The notes under the pieces were generated by a model. That model worked only from the letters and a program-made list of their open reading frames with translations. It searched no databases and was not told where the DNA came from. From Cloeon dipterum (taxonomy: Eukaryota; Arthropoda; Insecta; Ephemeroptera; Baetidae), in NCBI RefSeq assembly GCF_949628265.1, contig NC_088787.1, positions 6,996,501 to 7,060,500 on the forward strand: a stretch of DNA of 64,000 nt. The letters run 5' to 3'. This document shows, piece after piece, positions 43,101 to 56,600 of this stretch. The translations under genes and the position numbers were made by a program. Position 1 is the first letter of the stretch. Every line of letters starts with the position of its first letter.

Positions 43101-46100
43101 CGGACGCACGTTTTCCTACGCGACACGTGCGTTATCTATAATTACCGCGTCGGTGTGTGTGTGTGAGTGAGTGTGAGCTTATTTAATAATCGCGGCAGAC
43201 TTGCGAATTCACGAGACGCGTCGCGACAAATCAACGAACGGAACAGAGAATGAAAGTGCAAATTCACAGCTGGCTGAAAAGGTAAACAAACAATACCCGC
43301 TTTGTGGTCGGCAATTTATCAGTTTTATTGCATTGCTCGTAAAATTCGTGCTTGAAATATTTATAAGCCGGTCCCGCGCGCCGTTTAATGTATGGTTGCT
43401 TGTACACCGCACAGACACACACACACACACGCGCGCGCGGCATAATTTTTCCCACTTTTTGTCGTGGCATGACCAAGAAAGAGATTCCTCGCCGGAATTC
43501 GCCGCGCGATTAGAGGAAAAATGACCGTTTTTCGCGTGCGGATTTAATTTATTGCGAGCAGGAAGAACACTTTTACTACGTATACCTTGCAGCGAAAATG
43601 AAAATTTGTGTTTGAATAGCGGGATTCATGGATTGTAGATGCTAATTTTGGCTTGGATGAATGAAACTTGTTAACGATAAGGAAAATAATACAGCGCAGC
43701 GTCTTATAATTTGAACCATAAATTCGCTTGGTTTAATTTTAAAAATATGGAGAGTAAATAATTTATCAATTTATGTCCAATTTTTTCCATTGGCGGCTTT
43801 TTAAGTTTATAAAGTTCTTTAGCAAGAGATTAAATAAACAAGTTTACCATTTTAATGAAAACTTTGTGAACTAGGTGATGCTGCTTTTTATTTCCATTTA
43901 TACGAATTGTTTTTTTTTAAATTATTAATTTAATTGAAACGGGGAAACTGTTATGGCAAATAACAAAAATTAATTTTAGATACTCTTCTTTTTAATATAC
44001 ATATAAAATTCACCACAATTTCATCACAAAACTTGTTTATTCTTGCATGTAAATACATAAAATTAAAGTATGAAACAAAAACAGGCATATATAGGTACTG
44101 GCAAAAACGATTATTTACAATGAAATCTCTCGCCGCATTGTATTTCAAATTATTTTTCTAATTTAAAAAGAACATTTTTTTCATCCATGATGCATAATAT
44201 TTAGTCTAGTCCTGTGGCTTATAATCGCATCTGTCTACGACCCTATTAAAATAAATAATTAAATCATGAAAATCAGATTTATCAGGCAATTAACAGTCAT
44301 AATTGATCCCAACCGACTTTGAATTGTGTGCTGCGATTAATGGCAATAATTTTGATAGCCACGTGTTTGAAAGCGGTCGCCTCCCATCACGTTTACATGA
44401 GATTTTTACGACCAGTATTAGCATAATTAGCCGGTATTGGAGACCAAAGAAGAATATATAACATGATTTACGCCAGCTGTTTTTTGTTTCTTTTCATAAC
44501 GTGGACATTTTCGTTGCTGACCACTGATATTATTATATCGCGTTGCACTGCGACGACTGCCTCGATAAAAATGCAATCGTTTCTACTCGGCACCTCGGTC
44601 AAAAGAGATAAAGGGGTTTCAGAAGGTCCATTCACCTTTTGGTTTTAATTCAAAATGATAAGAATTATATTTTTTTTATCCTTCGGACTCGGCTTGGCAC
44701 AGACTTTTTGCAGCTGGACGGGAATAAAAGAATAAAGAAAAAAAACTGTCGCCGGAATGGATATTGGCGTCTCGATAATTAAGCAGCGTTGGTTGGTCTC
44801 TCTCTCTCTCTCTTCTCTCTCTCGCTTCGTCAGTGTTCAAGAGAGAGAGAGAGAGAGACCCTTTCCTTGCAGGTGCTTCGAGTCAAGGTTAAACCTGGCC
44901 GGGCTGGCGAGTTTTATCTGAAAGATGGCCGCCGCCGGTAAACAAGCGACCGACCTTGAATGTGGTGGTCGCCCTACTACACACTCACAACCTGAATTTC
45001 TGTTCCACTAAACCCGCCAACATTTCCAACTCGACCGAGCGAATGCACAAAAACGCGAACGCAGCGCCAATTTGCAAGCGGAGCGCGGAAGTGAGCTCCA
45101 TAGAGAGTGCCTCCCGCCCGCCGATCGTACTGCTCGATTGCGGCTGCAGCCAGCCAGCCAGCCCTGCAGGTGAAAATCACGCAGCTTTTCCGATTTCGGC
45201 TCGCTCCAGCACCGCTGACGCTGACGATCGAGAGCGTGCGTGTGACTCAATGCCACCGGCACTAACACTCACCAATTTCTCAATCAAACTGGTTTCCAAA
45301 CACACAAAGACGGTTTCTACACGAATTTCTGTGAAAATATCCAAAAAAAAAATCAGAATTAACACTTCAAGTACTGATCAAAAATGGCGAATTCTATTAA
45401 ATATGTCTAATTTTAATTTTTTTCTAATTTTTAAGCTAAAGATAACGATTCCTGGCCCAGATTTTGTATTTTGTATTTGTAAAATTATAAAATTAATCGT
45501 TGGTATTTTAAAATTTATTCCTTTTTTTAAATAATGCTAAAAATTGTGCATAAATATACCGGTTACTAGAATTAATTCAACACAATCCCGTAAATTAAAA
45601 TTCAAAATTAATAATTTAAAATCTAGTCCAGTCTTATTCACATAACAAATTCCCTTTCAGATATAATCGGAATGATAAAGTAAAAAAATTGCTGAAATGG
45701 TTTTTAAAAGCCAAAAATGCGTTTAAAAGCAGCTGGAGTGATTGATTTACCCAAAAAACAAAATTATGGTAAACACTTCCTGAGCAAAACATCGTTTGAT
45801 TGGTTTGATTGCTCAGAAAAAAATCCTTCAACCAGATAGCCATAATAATTCAAGCAGCAAAAAAACCCGTCTAGACGCGGAGATATTAATTAAATGGCTG
45901 GCAGCAATGTTTGTTTTTAATTGTGGACTATTTTCTCTGTGAGCCTAGCAGACAATATCCGCTAGAATTACATCTATTTGTCTTCACTGAAAGGTATAAA
46001 AAAGCTAAGAGATGGCTTATTTCTCAGAAAAATCAGCAAATTGAATAAAATCCCGGAAAACTTTAAAAATCTGATGTTTAAAATGTAGTTAAACCTTTTT

Positions 46101-49100
46101 GAATATTTTTCAGTTTCCAGTAATGAAAATATTTCATCAAGCGGCAGCAAAAAACGATCCAATTTGCAAATGCTGGCTGTAACTCGGGCAAAACACGCTG
46201 CTAATTAAACGTAGGAAGCTTTTTGCCGTCCAACGCGCGATAATTAACCCTCTGGTAATTGCCATTAATTGAAATACTGCCATTATTTCTATTCGTGCCC
46301 ACGCCAGAATGGCATCCTTTCCAGTTCCACACAAAAAACTGGACTTTCTCCCCCGTAAATTTACGCTGGTCGGCTCTTTTCTATAGAAGATTCCATTCCT
46401 TTTGAAATCCAGGGTTGCTTAAAAAATATTGTTCCCATCCCTGGCTGGGAAGGAAACCTTTGTTGTGAGGCGCAGTAGGGTAGCTTTGTCGGCGGCCCCC
46501 TTGCGAGGAGAATGTTATAGTGACGTCATTAGTTAGCCATTATATGCAGGCTGTGGAAGAAGTGCAGCTGCGCGCGGCCCGAGAGACCTGCCGCCGTATG
46601 CCGTGCGTAGTGGCCGGCCGGCCGACCGGTCTGCAACGCCGCCGCGCCAGAGAACAGACAACCCTGTTCGGAAGGTGAGGTTTGCCGGCTCTCTCGCCGG
46701 CTCTCTTGCGACCTTTTCCTGGCCCCCAGCGACAGCGGCGGCCGCGCACTGCAGCAGCCTTCGTACAAATCAGCCAAATTCCATTACAAAAAAACTCTTG
46801 ACAAACCCACCCCCACGAGCGAATCCCTCAAAAGCCACGTGTTCGGCTGATGAATTCCAGAGGAAATAGGAGTAAAATTTAATTTTAATTCCTGGAACGG
46901 TGTGGAATAGGCTGATAGAGCGGAAATGATTTTTGCTGTGGCAGAGATTGAAAACGAGGAAAAGTTCCCAAACGGTGAATAGATAATTAAACGACAAATA
47001 ATATTATTTGCTAACTATGTTTGTCGTTATTTCTGCTCTTCAGCTTTTAATATCCTTTTTTTAAATATAAAATGATGCGGGAAAAGCTGCTATTTAAAAA
47101 CTCTGCGGTTTCATTTTTGTTTCAGTAAATAATCCAAAATTCCAAAGGAATAATTAAGTGAAGACAAAATCTCAGTATTTTAAATTTTAAGACATTAAAG
47201 AGGAAATTTTCCTCTTAATTGAATGGCCTATATTTAATACCAACTTATGTTTTTTAGAGTAAATTTCTTAAATTGTGAAAAATTAATCTTTGCCGCAAAA
47301 ATTCTCCAGCCCGCAAGGACTGATTGCGAGGGACACGAAAATATATTTTTTTTTCTCGGATATTCGCTATATATAAAGAATGACTTTGAAACAAGTTAGC
47401 ACCTGTCACAGTTGACCATTAAGCAAAATAATGACAGAAGAGACCGACAATCCTGTTTGTTACCCCTTAATGGATTTCTTATGGAGGGTAACAATCATTG
47501 CGGCCCATTATCGGGTCCTAATTCCTACTACTTAGTTACAGTCGATTTTCACTAAGTGAGTTAGCAACAATGAGAGAAAAAATGTGAAAATAACACTTGT
47601 GCTTTTCACAAAATGAATGCTTTTTTCACCATTGGTTGGATTTTGGTTTTTGAAGGCACTTTCTTTCAGCGTAAAATTATCGATTCTGATTGCCGGAGGC
47701 AGAAATGAGAAAATTACACAATCATGGACGTAATTTAAAAAAACCAGGCTCCTTAAAGAAATCATAAAAATATAATTAAGTGCACTTGTGGGTTTTTCTG
47801 GATTTTCCTGTTTTCCTACCTTTTATCGGATTTTTTTTAAAAGGGAATTGTCTTTAAAAGCCAACAGTTACATTAAAGTGGTATTAAATAAGAAATGCGG
47901 AAACTTGAACATCAAATTGATTTTTTATTAGTGACAGCATTTATTTAGTAATTAATTTTAATATTTACGCTTCTAAACGGAAAGAAAGCGGGCAAAATTA
48001 AATGATTGGTGATCGTTTGAATAATTATTTCTACAAGGGTCAAGGAAAAAAAACAATAAAAATTCTGATTTCGTTTATCTTCTCGAAAATTTAGTATTTA
48101 GTACTTTGCCATAATTAGATTCCTCCCAGCGAGTGCTTTTCAAAAGCGGCAGGGAAACTCATCAATATCAAAAAAATATTTATTCCAGAATTTCTTTCTA
48201 TGTAAATGGGTTGAGTTAGTTAGTGTTTAAATCGTATTATTTGCTGCAAAATCCATGAAAAAACCTACCCTAGTTTGAGACAATTAAACTCGCTATTTTA
48301 TTGCCGTGATGATGTTGTTGTTTTCACTATCACAAACTTAAAAGTGAACATTCCGCTGCATTGGAAACAGGTCTTTAGCAAAGCGCGGGGCGTCTTTTAG
48401 GCTTTGTGGCCATCTTTTTGGAGTTCTTCATGCACGTTTGTAAACGCGGTATACTCGCATATAAGCTCAGCAGGAGGCACCCTTACACGCAAGTTCCTGA
48501 AAACAGGGATGCACCTGAAGCATTGTATACACCACTCACAATTCAGAGCCTTCTGTCATGGTGCACGCAATGTCACAGGCCATCGAACGCATTGTCCTTT
48601 TTTTTCTTTTTTTTTTTTTGAAAACATAATGCCCATCACACCTACGAGGGTAGAAGAATATGGGCGGCTGCTTTTGTCATTATATGAGCTTTTCAAACTG
48701 CGGTGATCAATCTAAGGCTCTTGAATGGACACTAAATTGCAACATTCCAGTGTGCTGCGCGAAGTGTTTGCAATAGAATTTTACTTTCTGTCAACCTCCG
48801 TCAGGTGTCAGGAAAAAGAGTTGTTATTATAAAGGATTGGGAATATTCAGGAACATGCCTCGCAGGTGCGTTTTTTCTTTTTCTTTTTATTCGTGCACAA
48901 GAATGGAAATAAATTAATTTTTCAAGCAAACAGCTATTCACCTGATTTGTATTGAAAACAATCCCTTCATCTAAATTTTATGCTTCAGTGATTTTCTCGG
49001 TGTGTTTAAATGAAACGGAATTAAAAATATTGAATTTTTCTTGAGGCAAATAATTTCCGAATGTCAGTTGGGATTAAAAAATATGCTATGATAAATTAAA

Positions 49101-50595
49101 ACACACCCCCCGTCAAAACCCGACTAAACCATGACTGTTTCCCACACAGCAAAATAATAAATTTAAAAAGTCACGATCCAAGAAAATCTTTGTTAATATT
49201 AGGATAAAATAACACGACAGTTAAAAAATGGTTGAATTTTACCCTTAAAAATGGAATATTTTCTATATTTCACTGACCATGGCAGCAGGCTTAAAAAATC
49301 ATAGAAAATCATTTTTAGGGTTTTTGAAGTTTTTCATTCTTCCTAAGCAATTTATTTGGTTTTCTACTTCATGATTGGTTTTAGAATTGTGAAGGGGAAT
49401 TTAGAAGATGCACCGACTTAATAGGGACGCTATCCCGAAAAGCGAAGCCATCTTTCACAAGCTTAGTCTGAGGGGAAGGTGTCACCTTAACCCCTCGACG
49501 TGATGTCCACTTTTTCCCGCTCATGCCTAATGTGGGCGGTGCTGCATTTTAGAACGTATTTGCTCGGCAGGCATTTTAAAATTTTGTCGAATAGTCACGG
49601 CTTGTGCAGTTTGAAAAATTGAAAGACCCGTTGGGACGAATTTGCCGCATAATTGGTTTTAGAATTTAGACCATTTCAAAAGGGTGGGAAAATTACTCAC
49701 GCAATTCATGCTATTTGGTGTCTAAAAGTATTGCCGTTTGTCTTAAACTCTCAATCCTAGTCTTATACGCACGACCAGATCCAATAAGTCAGATCGTCGT
49801 TGCCATGTTCCCAACCAAACCAACCAAAATTTTAATAATTGAATGATCAGCTTGATCAAAAATCTTTAATCGGCGATATTTCCATACGACCCCGTCCTTC
49901 AATACGGCTTCTATTTAATAATATGCGCAGGGGAGACTCTCTTTCCACGCATTCTATCCAAAAGGCGTGCTGCAAGGAAAACATTAACATAATTTCCTCC
50001 CACGCAGCAACAAAAATTAAACTATAGTAATTTGAAATTATAAAAAATGGTTTTTGAGACGGTTTCTTTCCCTTCTTGCAAGAATTCAAATTTGTTTTAC
50101 TTTTCAAAAAACCAGCAACCTCCCCGTTTTTCCTTTTAAAACCGCATTTCTCGCTCAAACCAAAATAATCTCGCTCATACTTGGTCTTTAGGAAACATAA
50201 AACTCATAGAAGGAAAGAATTTCAATAATTGTATTAACTGATTATAGCAGGAAGTACCGCACAATCAGGAAAATTAAAACATTTTTCTTGAATCAAATTG
50301 ATAAATCAATCGTTAAAAAATTTTTTCTTAAAGCTCATTCTTTGAATTTCGTCCAATTCCTCCTCACCGGGCCAGAATCCAAATTATTTCCATTCAATGC
50401 CCCCATATCTCATAATAGATACCCTTTTGGCAATTCCGAGCTCTTCGCATCTGCACGCATTCTTCGAGAATTCCCCGGCTGCCAGTCCGAATTTTAATTA
50501 TTCGTCGCGAATTCCAGGCGCAGGCAAAGAATTTCCGGTCAGCTGCTCATTTTCATTTGCTGCTTGGTCAACCGATATCAGGCTGAATTTATATA

Positions 50596-50627
<32 letters not shown>

Positions 50628-53600
50628 CCTCGACGGGTTGTGCGGTGTGGTGGATTTTTTTCCTGTAGCTGCTGATTTCCGTTGATAAAAAGCGTCAACT
50701 TTCGAACCTAACGAACGGGAATCGAGCGTTTACAAGCAAAGGGAAACTTAACATGAACTTTGATCCGAGCGTCATGTGTGGACAGTCGAGAGAGACGCTT
50801 TAATTGATCGATTTGAGCCTCGGATGGATAAATACATACTTTCAAACTGTCAAACATCTCAAATGCATTAGAAAATTAAGTCCTCTGAGGCTTTGATGGT
50901 AAAATTCGACTGTTGAAATTCGAGAAAATCATTGAAACACATTTTCGCATAAAAAAACGGGTTTTCAGGGGCAGGAAAACATCAAAGTGTAGTTATTCGG
51001 GTGCCAATCTGCCAAATTAGCACATAGATGGAATGCAAATTTGCTCTGGCGAGAAAGAAAAGGAACGGCACTCCCGGGTTAATATATAGTTTTGCAGCTG
51101 AAATAAATATTCATGCTGGATGGATATGTATATGCGCGGACCCAAAACGCGTACTTATGCACACAAATGACGGCCGAGCGCACACATTCGGCCGTCTTTA
51201 TTGTTGCCGAGCTGCAACACTGCAACGCGCAGTATACGCACGGCCTTTAAAGGGTTGCCACGAGCCTGCGAGTTGTTGTTTTGCAAAAGTAGGGCACTTT
51301 AAACTTGATTGCAGTGAGAAGCAAAATTTGTTACCAGGCAGTTTGTTACGTGTTATATTTATGTTTTAAAGAGCAGTATTAAAATTAAATATTAATAATT
51401 ATTAATATTTTTCTTCTTATTACATTCAAGTTGAAATTAAGTTATCAAAATTTACGAAATTGGGCTGAATGTCAAATTGTTCAACAGATTTAAAAAAAAT
51501 AAAAATAAAATAAAAACCTTGGTGACTCAAGGTTAAATAAATTTTTAATAAAGCTTACAGTATTAAAATTTCCGGTTCAAAAAAAATAATTAAAAGATTT
51601 AAGATCTCAGCGACGATTTTCCTATTAAAGGTCGACATATTTGTTTTGTTTGGACCCCAAAAAGTCGTTTTTTATTTTTAAAAACATGGAATTCCTAGCA
51701 AAACAGCCGTTCTCAGAGACCTGAAGGGCGAAATTGATTATTTTTGGTGCAGTTTAATATAATTTTAAGTTAAAATTTAAACGGGTATTTCAGCAACATT
51801 TTAACAAACAATAAATTGTGAGGTTTTCGATTTTCATCAACCTTTCCGAGGACAGAAAAATAAATTTAGGGCAAGAAAAACTTGAATTTAAATGGTAGAA
51901 TTTCTCCAAATCTAAAATATTGAAAGGGCCAGAGGAAAATCAAGATTTATTAATTTTTTCTTTATGTTTTGTTCGATAAAGAATCGGTTATTTATGGTTT
52001 TTGTTAATTTTTAAACCCCAAAAATGGCAAAGAGCTTAGGAAAAAAACAGGTGATTGACAAAACTTGCCAAGCAGTCGTAAAATAAATTATTTTATTTCA
52101 CCTATTAGCTCTGCGAGCAAGAAAAATTTGGCATTTTTCGCACCTGTTCACTGGAAATTCCCCAGAGTGTCAATGCTCCTATTTACGAATTCGCGCACTG
52201 TAAATATTCTAGAGCACGCGATTGTTGGACATTTTGCCAATTTAAGCCGCAGAAATTAGATTTTGACTTTTTAAATTAATAATTTCAGGATGAAGGATAC
52301 AAAATTTATCTCTCTTTCCCAGCCATTGTGTAAAAGCTGCTCGAATTGAATTTGTGTTTATTAATCAGGGCCGCGTGGGGATGTTTATTTACCTTGAATA
52401 TCATTACCAGCCAAAAATAACACAAATCCACAAAAACGACCAAATTTTTTTTCTATAAATCCGAAACATTTCCATCCCGAATTTCCTCCGTCTACATCAG
52501 AGGGAAACATAAATGAAAACAAAAATCGAAAATTTTCCTGTTTATCAGCAGCTGGCAACCCTGCGGCGCGGTTGTGTGTGTGTGTGTGTGTGCGGTGCCG
52601 TGTAGATGGAGCGAGCCCGGCATGCGGCTTGTACATACACTCTGTACCAACACTATGTACCCCGGCCGAGTGTGCGTATATGCACACATACACACACATG
52701 CATGACGAGTACATAGAGAGAGCCAGAGAGAGAGAGAGAGAGAGCCGGGCTCGGGCGCCGCCGCTGCCACTGCCGCCGCCGCTGCTGCTTTTTCTCAGCT
52801 CTCTTTTGTGCGGGTGCTTGCGGAATTACATTAACGCAGATTGATCTTGCATGCAGCACCCCCGACGGCCCAAGCGACCGACCGAGCGGCCGACCAACCC
52901 CCGCAACCCCCCGCCACCCCCCTCGACGCAATCATGCATATATATGTGCGACGACGAGCAGGGAGCAAAAATTAGCATCCCGCGCGCGCGACGCCTGGCT
53001 AGGCTCTCCTTTTAATCGCATTAATTATAACGTCGCGCGCTCCTAATCTAATTTTTCCCCGAGCTGCCATTAGGGGGTGGCGGCACTGTCCTTCGGCAAC
53101 CCTCGCGGCCAGGTGTCGGCGGCCGCTCCGCAGGTCCGCCCGCCGCACGCTGATCGATCGCACCCGCCCGCAGCCCGCCGCCTCCCCCACCCCCGCCCAG
53201 TCGGACAAAAATCGGACAAATTTATCATATTTTCAAGAGAGGAGGGGTCCATAAAAGGGATGCAATTTTAATCGTGTTAATTAACTAGTTGAGACAGTCT
53301 CTGTTTCAATTTAATTTCTAAATAAAAATTTTCTTCAGGCACGTGTAACAATTATTATAAAATTTAATTCGGACCAAAAGGTACTCTCGGCTTGTTGACC
53401 TGTTCGTTTATGGCCCTGAATGATCACCTGTAATGCCTGTCTTCTCAGTGAAAGTAGCTGTGGACTCGGCAAATCATCCGTTCGCTATACAATTAGTCTC
53501 AAAAATAGGAAACGATTCACGGTTGCATTTGCTTACCACCCGATTTTTTCACCACTCGATTTTTACCAATTTCTTTCGCGAGAAATGAATTCATTCTATT

Positions 53601-56600
53601 TTTTTCCCTGTGAAAATCGAAAATTTTCGGTCGGTGTGGTCATTTTTTCTTCTAAATTGCCATTTAAAAAAACTGCTTTTTTAATGTAGGTTTTACTAAC
53701 CTGAAACGATTAGATGCGCACGGAAAATAAAATAAACATACAAGTGTGTCAACAACGCGAAAGATCTATTGAATTTGGAGAGGGACACCCTTGTCATCTT
53801 TTGACATTTCCTCTTGGTCTTTTTCTTTGAACAGGGCCTGAAAATATATATTTTCGAAGAAAGAAAACTCAAACAGTCTGAAAAGGAAATCATTCATTAT
53901 TCTCTCTCGTTTTCACGTATTTTGAAAAGAGAAACATCCGGCGGCTCCTTTAAGTTGTCCTAAAAGAAAGATCAGACCCAGTGGACCTCACACTGACCAG
54001 GAAGTCGCGCCTGGTGGTCTTGTAAAAAAAAATAATAGACTCCTAAAGGGTTGAAAATAAATATTAGACACCTAAAGGGATGGACGCACATCTGGACATC
54101 ATGCATCAATGCTTTTCACGACCCTTTCATCAATAGCAAGAAAATTGAATTTCTTCAGCTGTCATAGATGTGTTTGCAACCCTTGTCGCGAAGGATGATT
54201 TATGAGCAGTATTGTGTTTCCTTAACTATTGGTTTTCCACCAGCTTAGAAAAAAATCGGCAAGGAAGAAGTTTATTTGATTTATTTTGGATGTTTTGAAA
54301 TCTAGTAGATTGTTCCAAGAGCGGGTCAAACACAACAACTGTATGTTTTTTTTATAAATAATCTTCTCAAATTTTGTGATCTGGATCTGGTGGAAGTTTA
54401 GGAAAAGAGAGCCAGCAGTCAATTAGCTGACGAAATAATAAATAAACACAAATATGAAAACGAAGCCGAAACTAACTATTTAAGGTTCAAATTACAAACT
54501 GTAAATCGCCAATATACAGATAAAAACGGCAAATTTCAATCAGAATGTTTATTCTTGTTCCAATTTTTAGCTAAATAAATTTGGTCCTGCAATTTTAATT
54601 ATTAAACCATGACCAATGAAATTAAAATTTGGCAAAGGAAACCGGCTAAATTACTCAAGTCAATCAATTTCGTCTTTTTGAATTAATTTTATTGAAAATT
54701 TGCACTCGTAAAAATTTACTTGTTTTAATCTGGAGCTGAATTCCGAAAAAAGAAAAATTAAAAACTAGCCCTTCATTAATTTTAATACCTGCGTGTCATT
54801 TTTCTTTCTTTTTCCTGTTTTTACAAAATGAATATAATAAATTTTGAAATCAAGTATCTTAATTTTGGACAGTTAACTTTGTTTTCTCAACCCTGAATTC
54901 TGAGTAGACATCAGATTTGATAAATGAATAAATTGTATTCTAAAAAATGAGACCTTTAAGTAAAACGACAATTTTAAAAATGAAATTACAAATAATCGGG
55001 AATTTTTAGCTTTGTAATGTATGTTAAAATAAATCTGAAGGAATAATTTACTAAGAACCTATAATAAATAAAAATGATTAAAAAAATTTAGCTTGAACTA
55101 TTTAAATAATTGTTTGGCTTTTGCACGTCTTTTCGAAAATTGTTATTTTGTCAATTCATGAGAATTACACACGAGCAATGTTTTTTGTCTAATTTAAGCA
55201 ACTGGATCAGATCCTAATTCCCGATGCAGCCTAAAAAATCAAATGAATCTGGCAATGAAAAATGATTTGTAATTTTTTCATTTGATTTCCTCGTTTTCTA
55301 GGAGGTTGAAAATTATTAATTTGTTCCTATAATTTTGTTTATAATGGTTTTTGTTGCTTAGAATTCTTCCCTCGTAGGCGCGAGCTCAAATTTATTTTTA
55401 AAAAATTATCCAATACATAGTGATGGAAAGAATCATTTTTTTTTAGTTATTACACGATTCGTCCGTCGATTTAAAACGGAAAGTATCACGAATTCTAGTT
55501 TAACGTTTGCTTTTCTTGGTGGAAGTGATTATCGTTATTTTTCTCTTTTATTTATGTGGGAATTAGATACAAACAAGCGTGAAAGAGAGGGTTATCGCAG
55601 CGAGCTGTTTAACCCGTGACAACATCAATAAAAATAAAACCAATCGCCGCATGCGGATATAGAGTTTGCTAAATTCGAAAATATGACTGTGTAAGCGCTG
55701 TGCACAACTAATGGCGCTAAAAGCAAATCCGGCGTTTGCAGCAAATGGAAAACGGCTTTCGGCGCAAAAAACCACTCCATTTATGCCGTTTAAATGAAAT
55801 CTGGAATGAAAGGGTCGATTTTCCGCATTTCGGACGAGCCCGCGGGGAAAGTTCGAATTGAAAAGGCAGTCGTGGGTCTATCGGAAAATCGGGAAAGAAG
55901 TCAGCGTGGCATTGTTTTCTCGGAAGCAGGAAAAGCAGACGACGACGACTACGACGGCAGAATTTGATTTAGCGCGTGAACTCGTGACCTCCGTCTGCCA
56001 GCAATATCATCTCGGCTGGCCTATTTACTCTCTCTCGAGAAACTTTGTTTCAAGGGTAGCGAGGCAGCAAGAGCCCGCTCGATCCTGGCGGCGCGCGCGA
56101 CGCCTCCCCGTGCCGCACTCCCTACACTAAACCAAACAGCGCGCACACGGACTCGCTGCCTGCTATTTATTATGGCCGCCAAACCTACTCTCTCGTGACT
56201 CATGCCGCACCTCTCGCCATATCCATGAGCCAAATCGTTCAATTAGTTCTTAAATCTATTTTAATTTCTCACTTTCGGAAATAATTGTATTTAGATTTTG
56301 GTAAGAAATGTCGTGATATTCCACTGCTGTTAATGGGTTTTATCTTTTTTAAACAGTTAATCAAATGTTTCGAAAATTGAACTAGATCAATTTTTCACTT
56401 GTTCTGATGTTTAATATAAGCAATTCTGGAAAATTCTCATTTATTATATAATATCAGGCCATTTTCTCCGTTGAAAAAAAATTGTTTTTTTAATCAAAAT
56501 TAACTTCAACAGGCCAAATATTTATAAAAAATTCATCTACTGTCTACAACTAATTTTAATTATTCATTTTGTCGAAAATTTTAAGTAATGCCGCATTTTA

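Noticed and set aside
49839..50027. Possible transposase fragment (62-codon frame)
   Set aside because: No catalytic motif or terminal repeats could be recognised.
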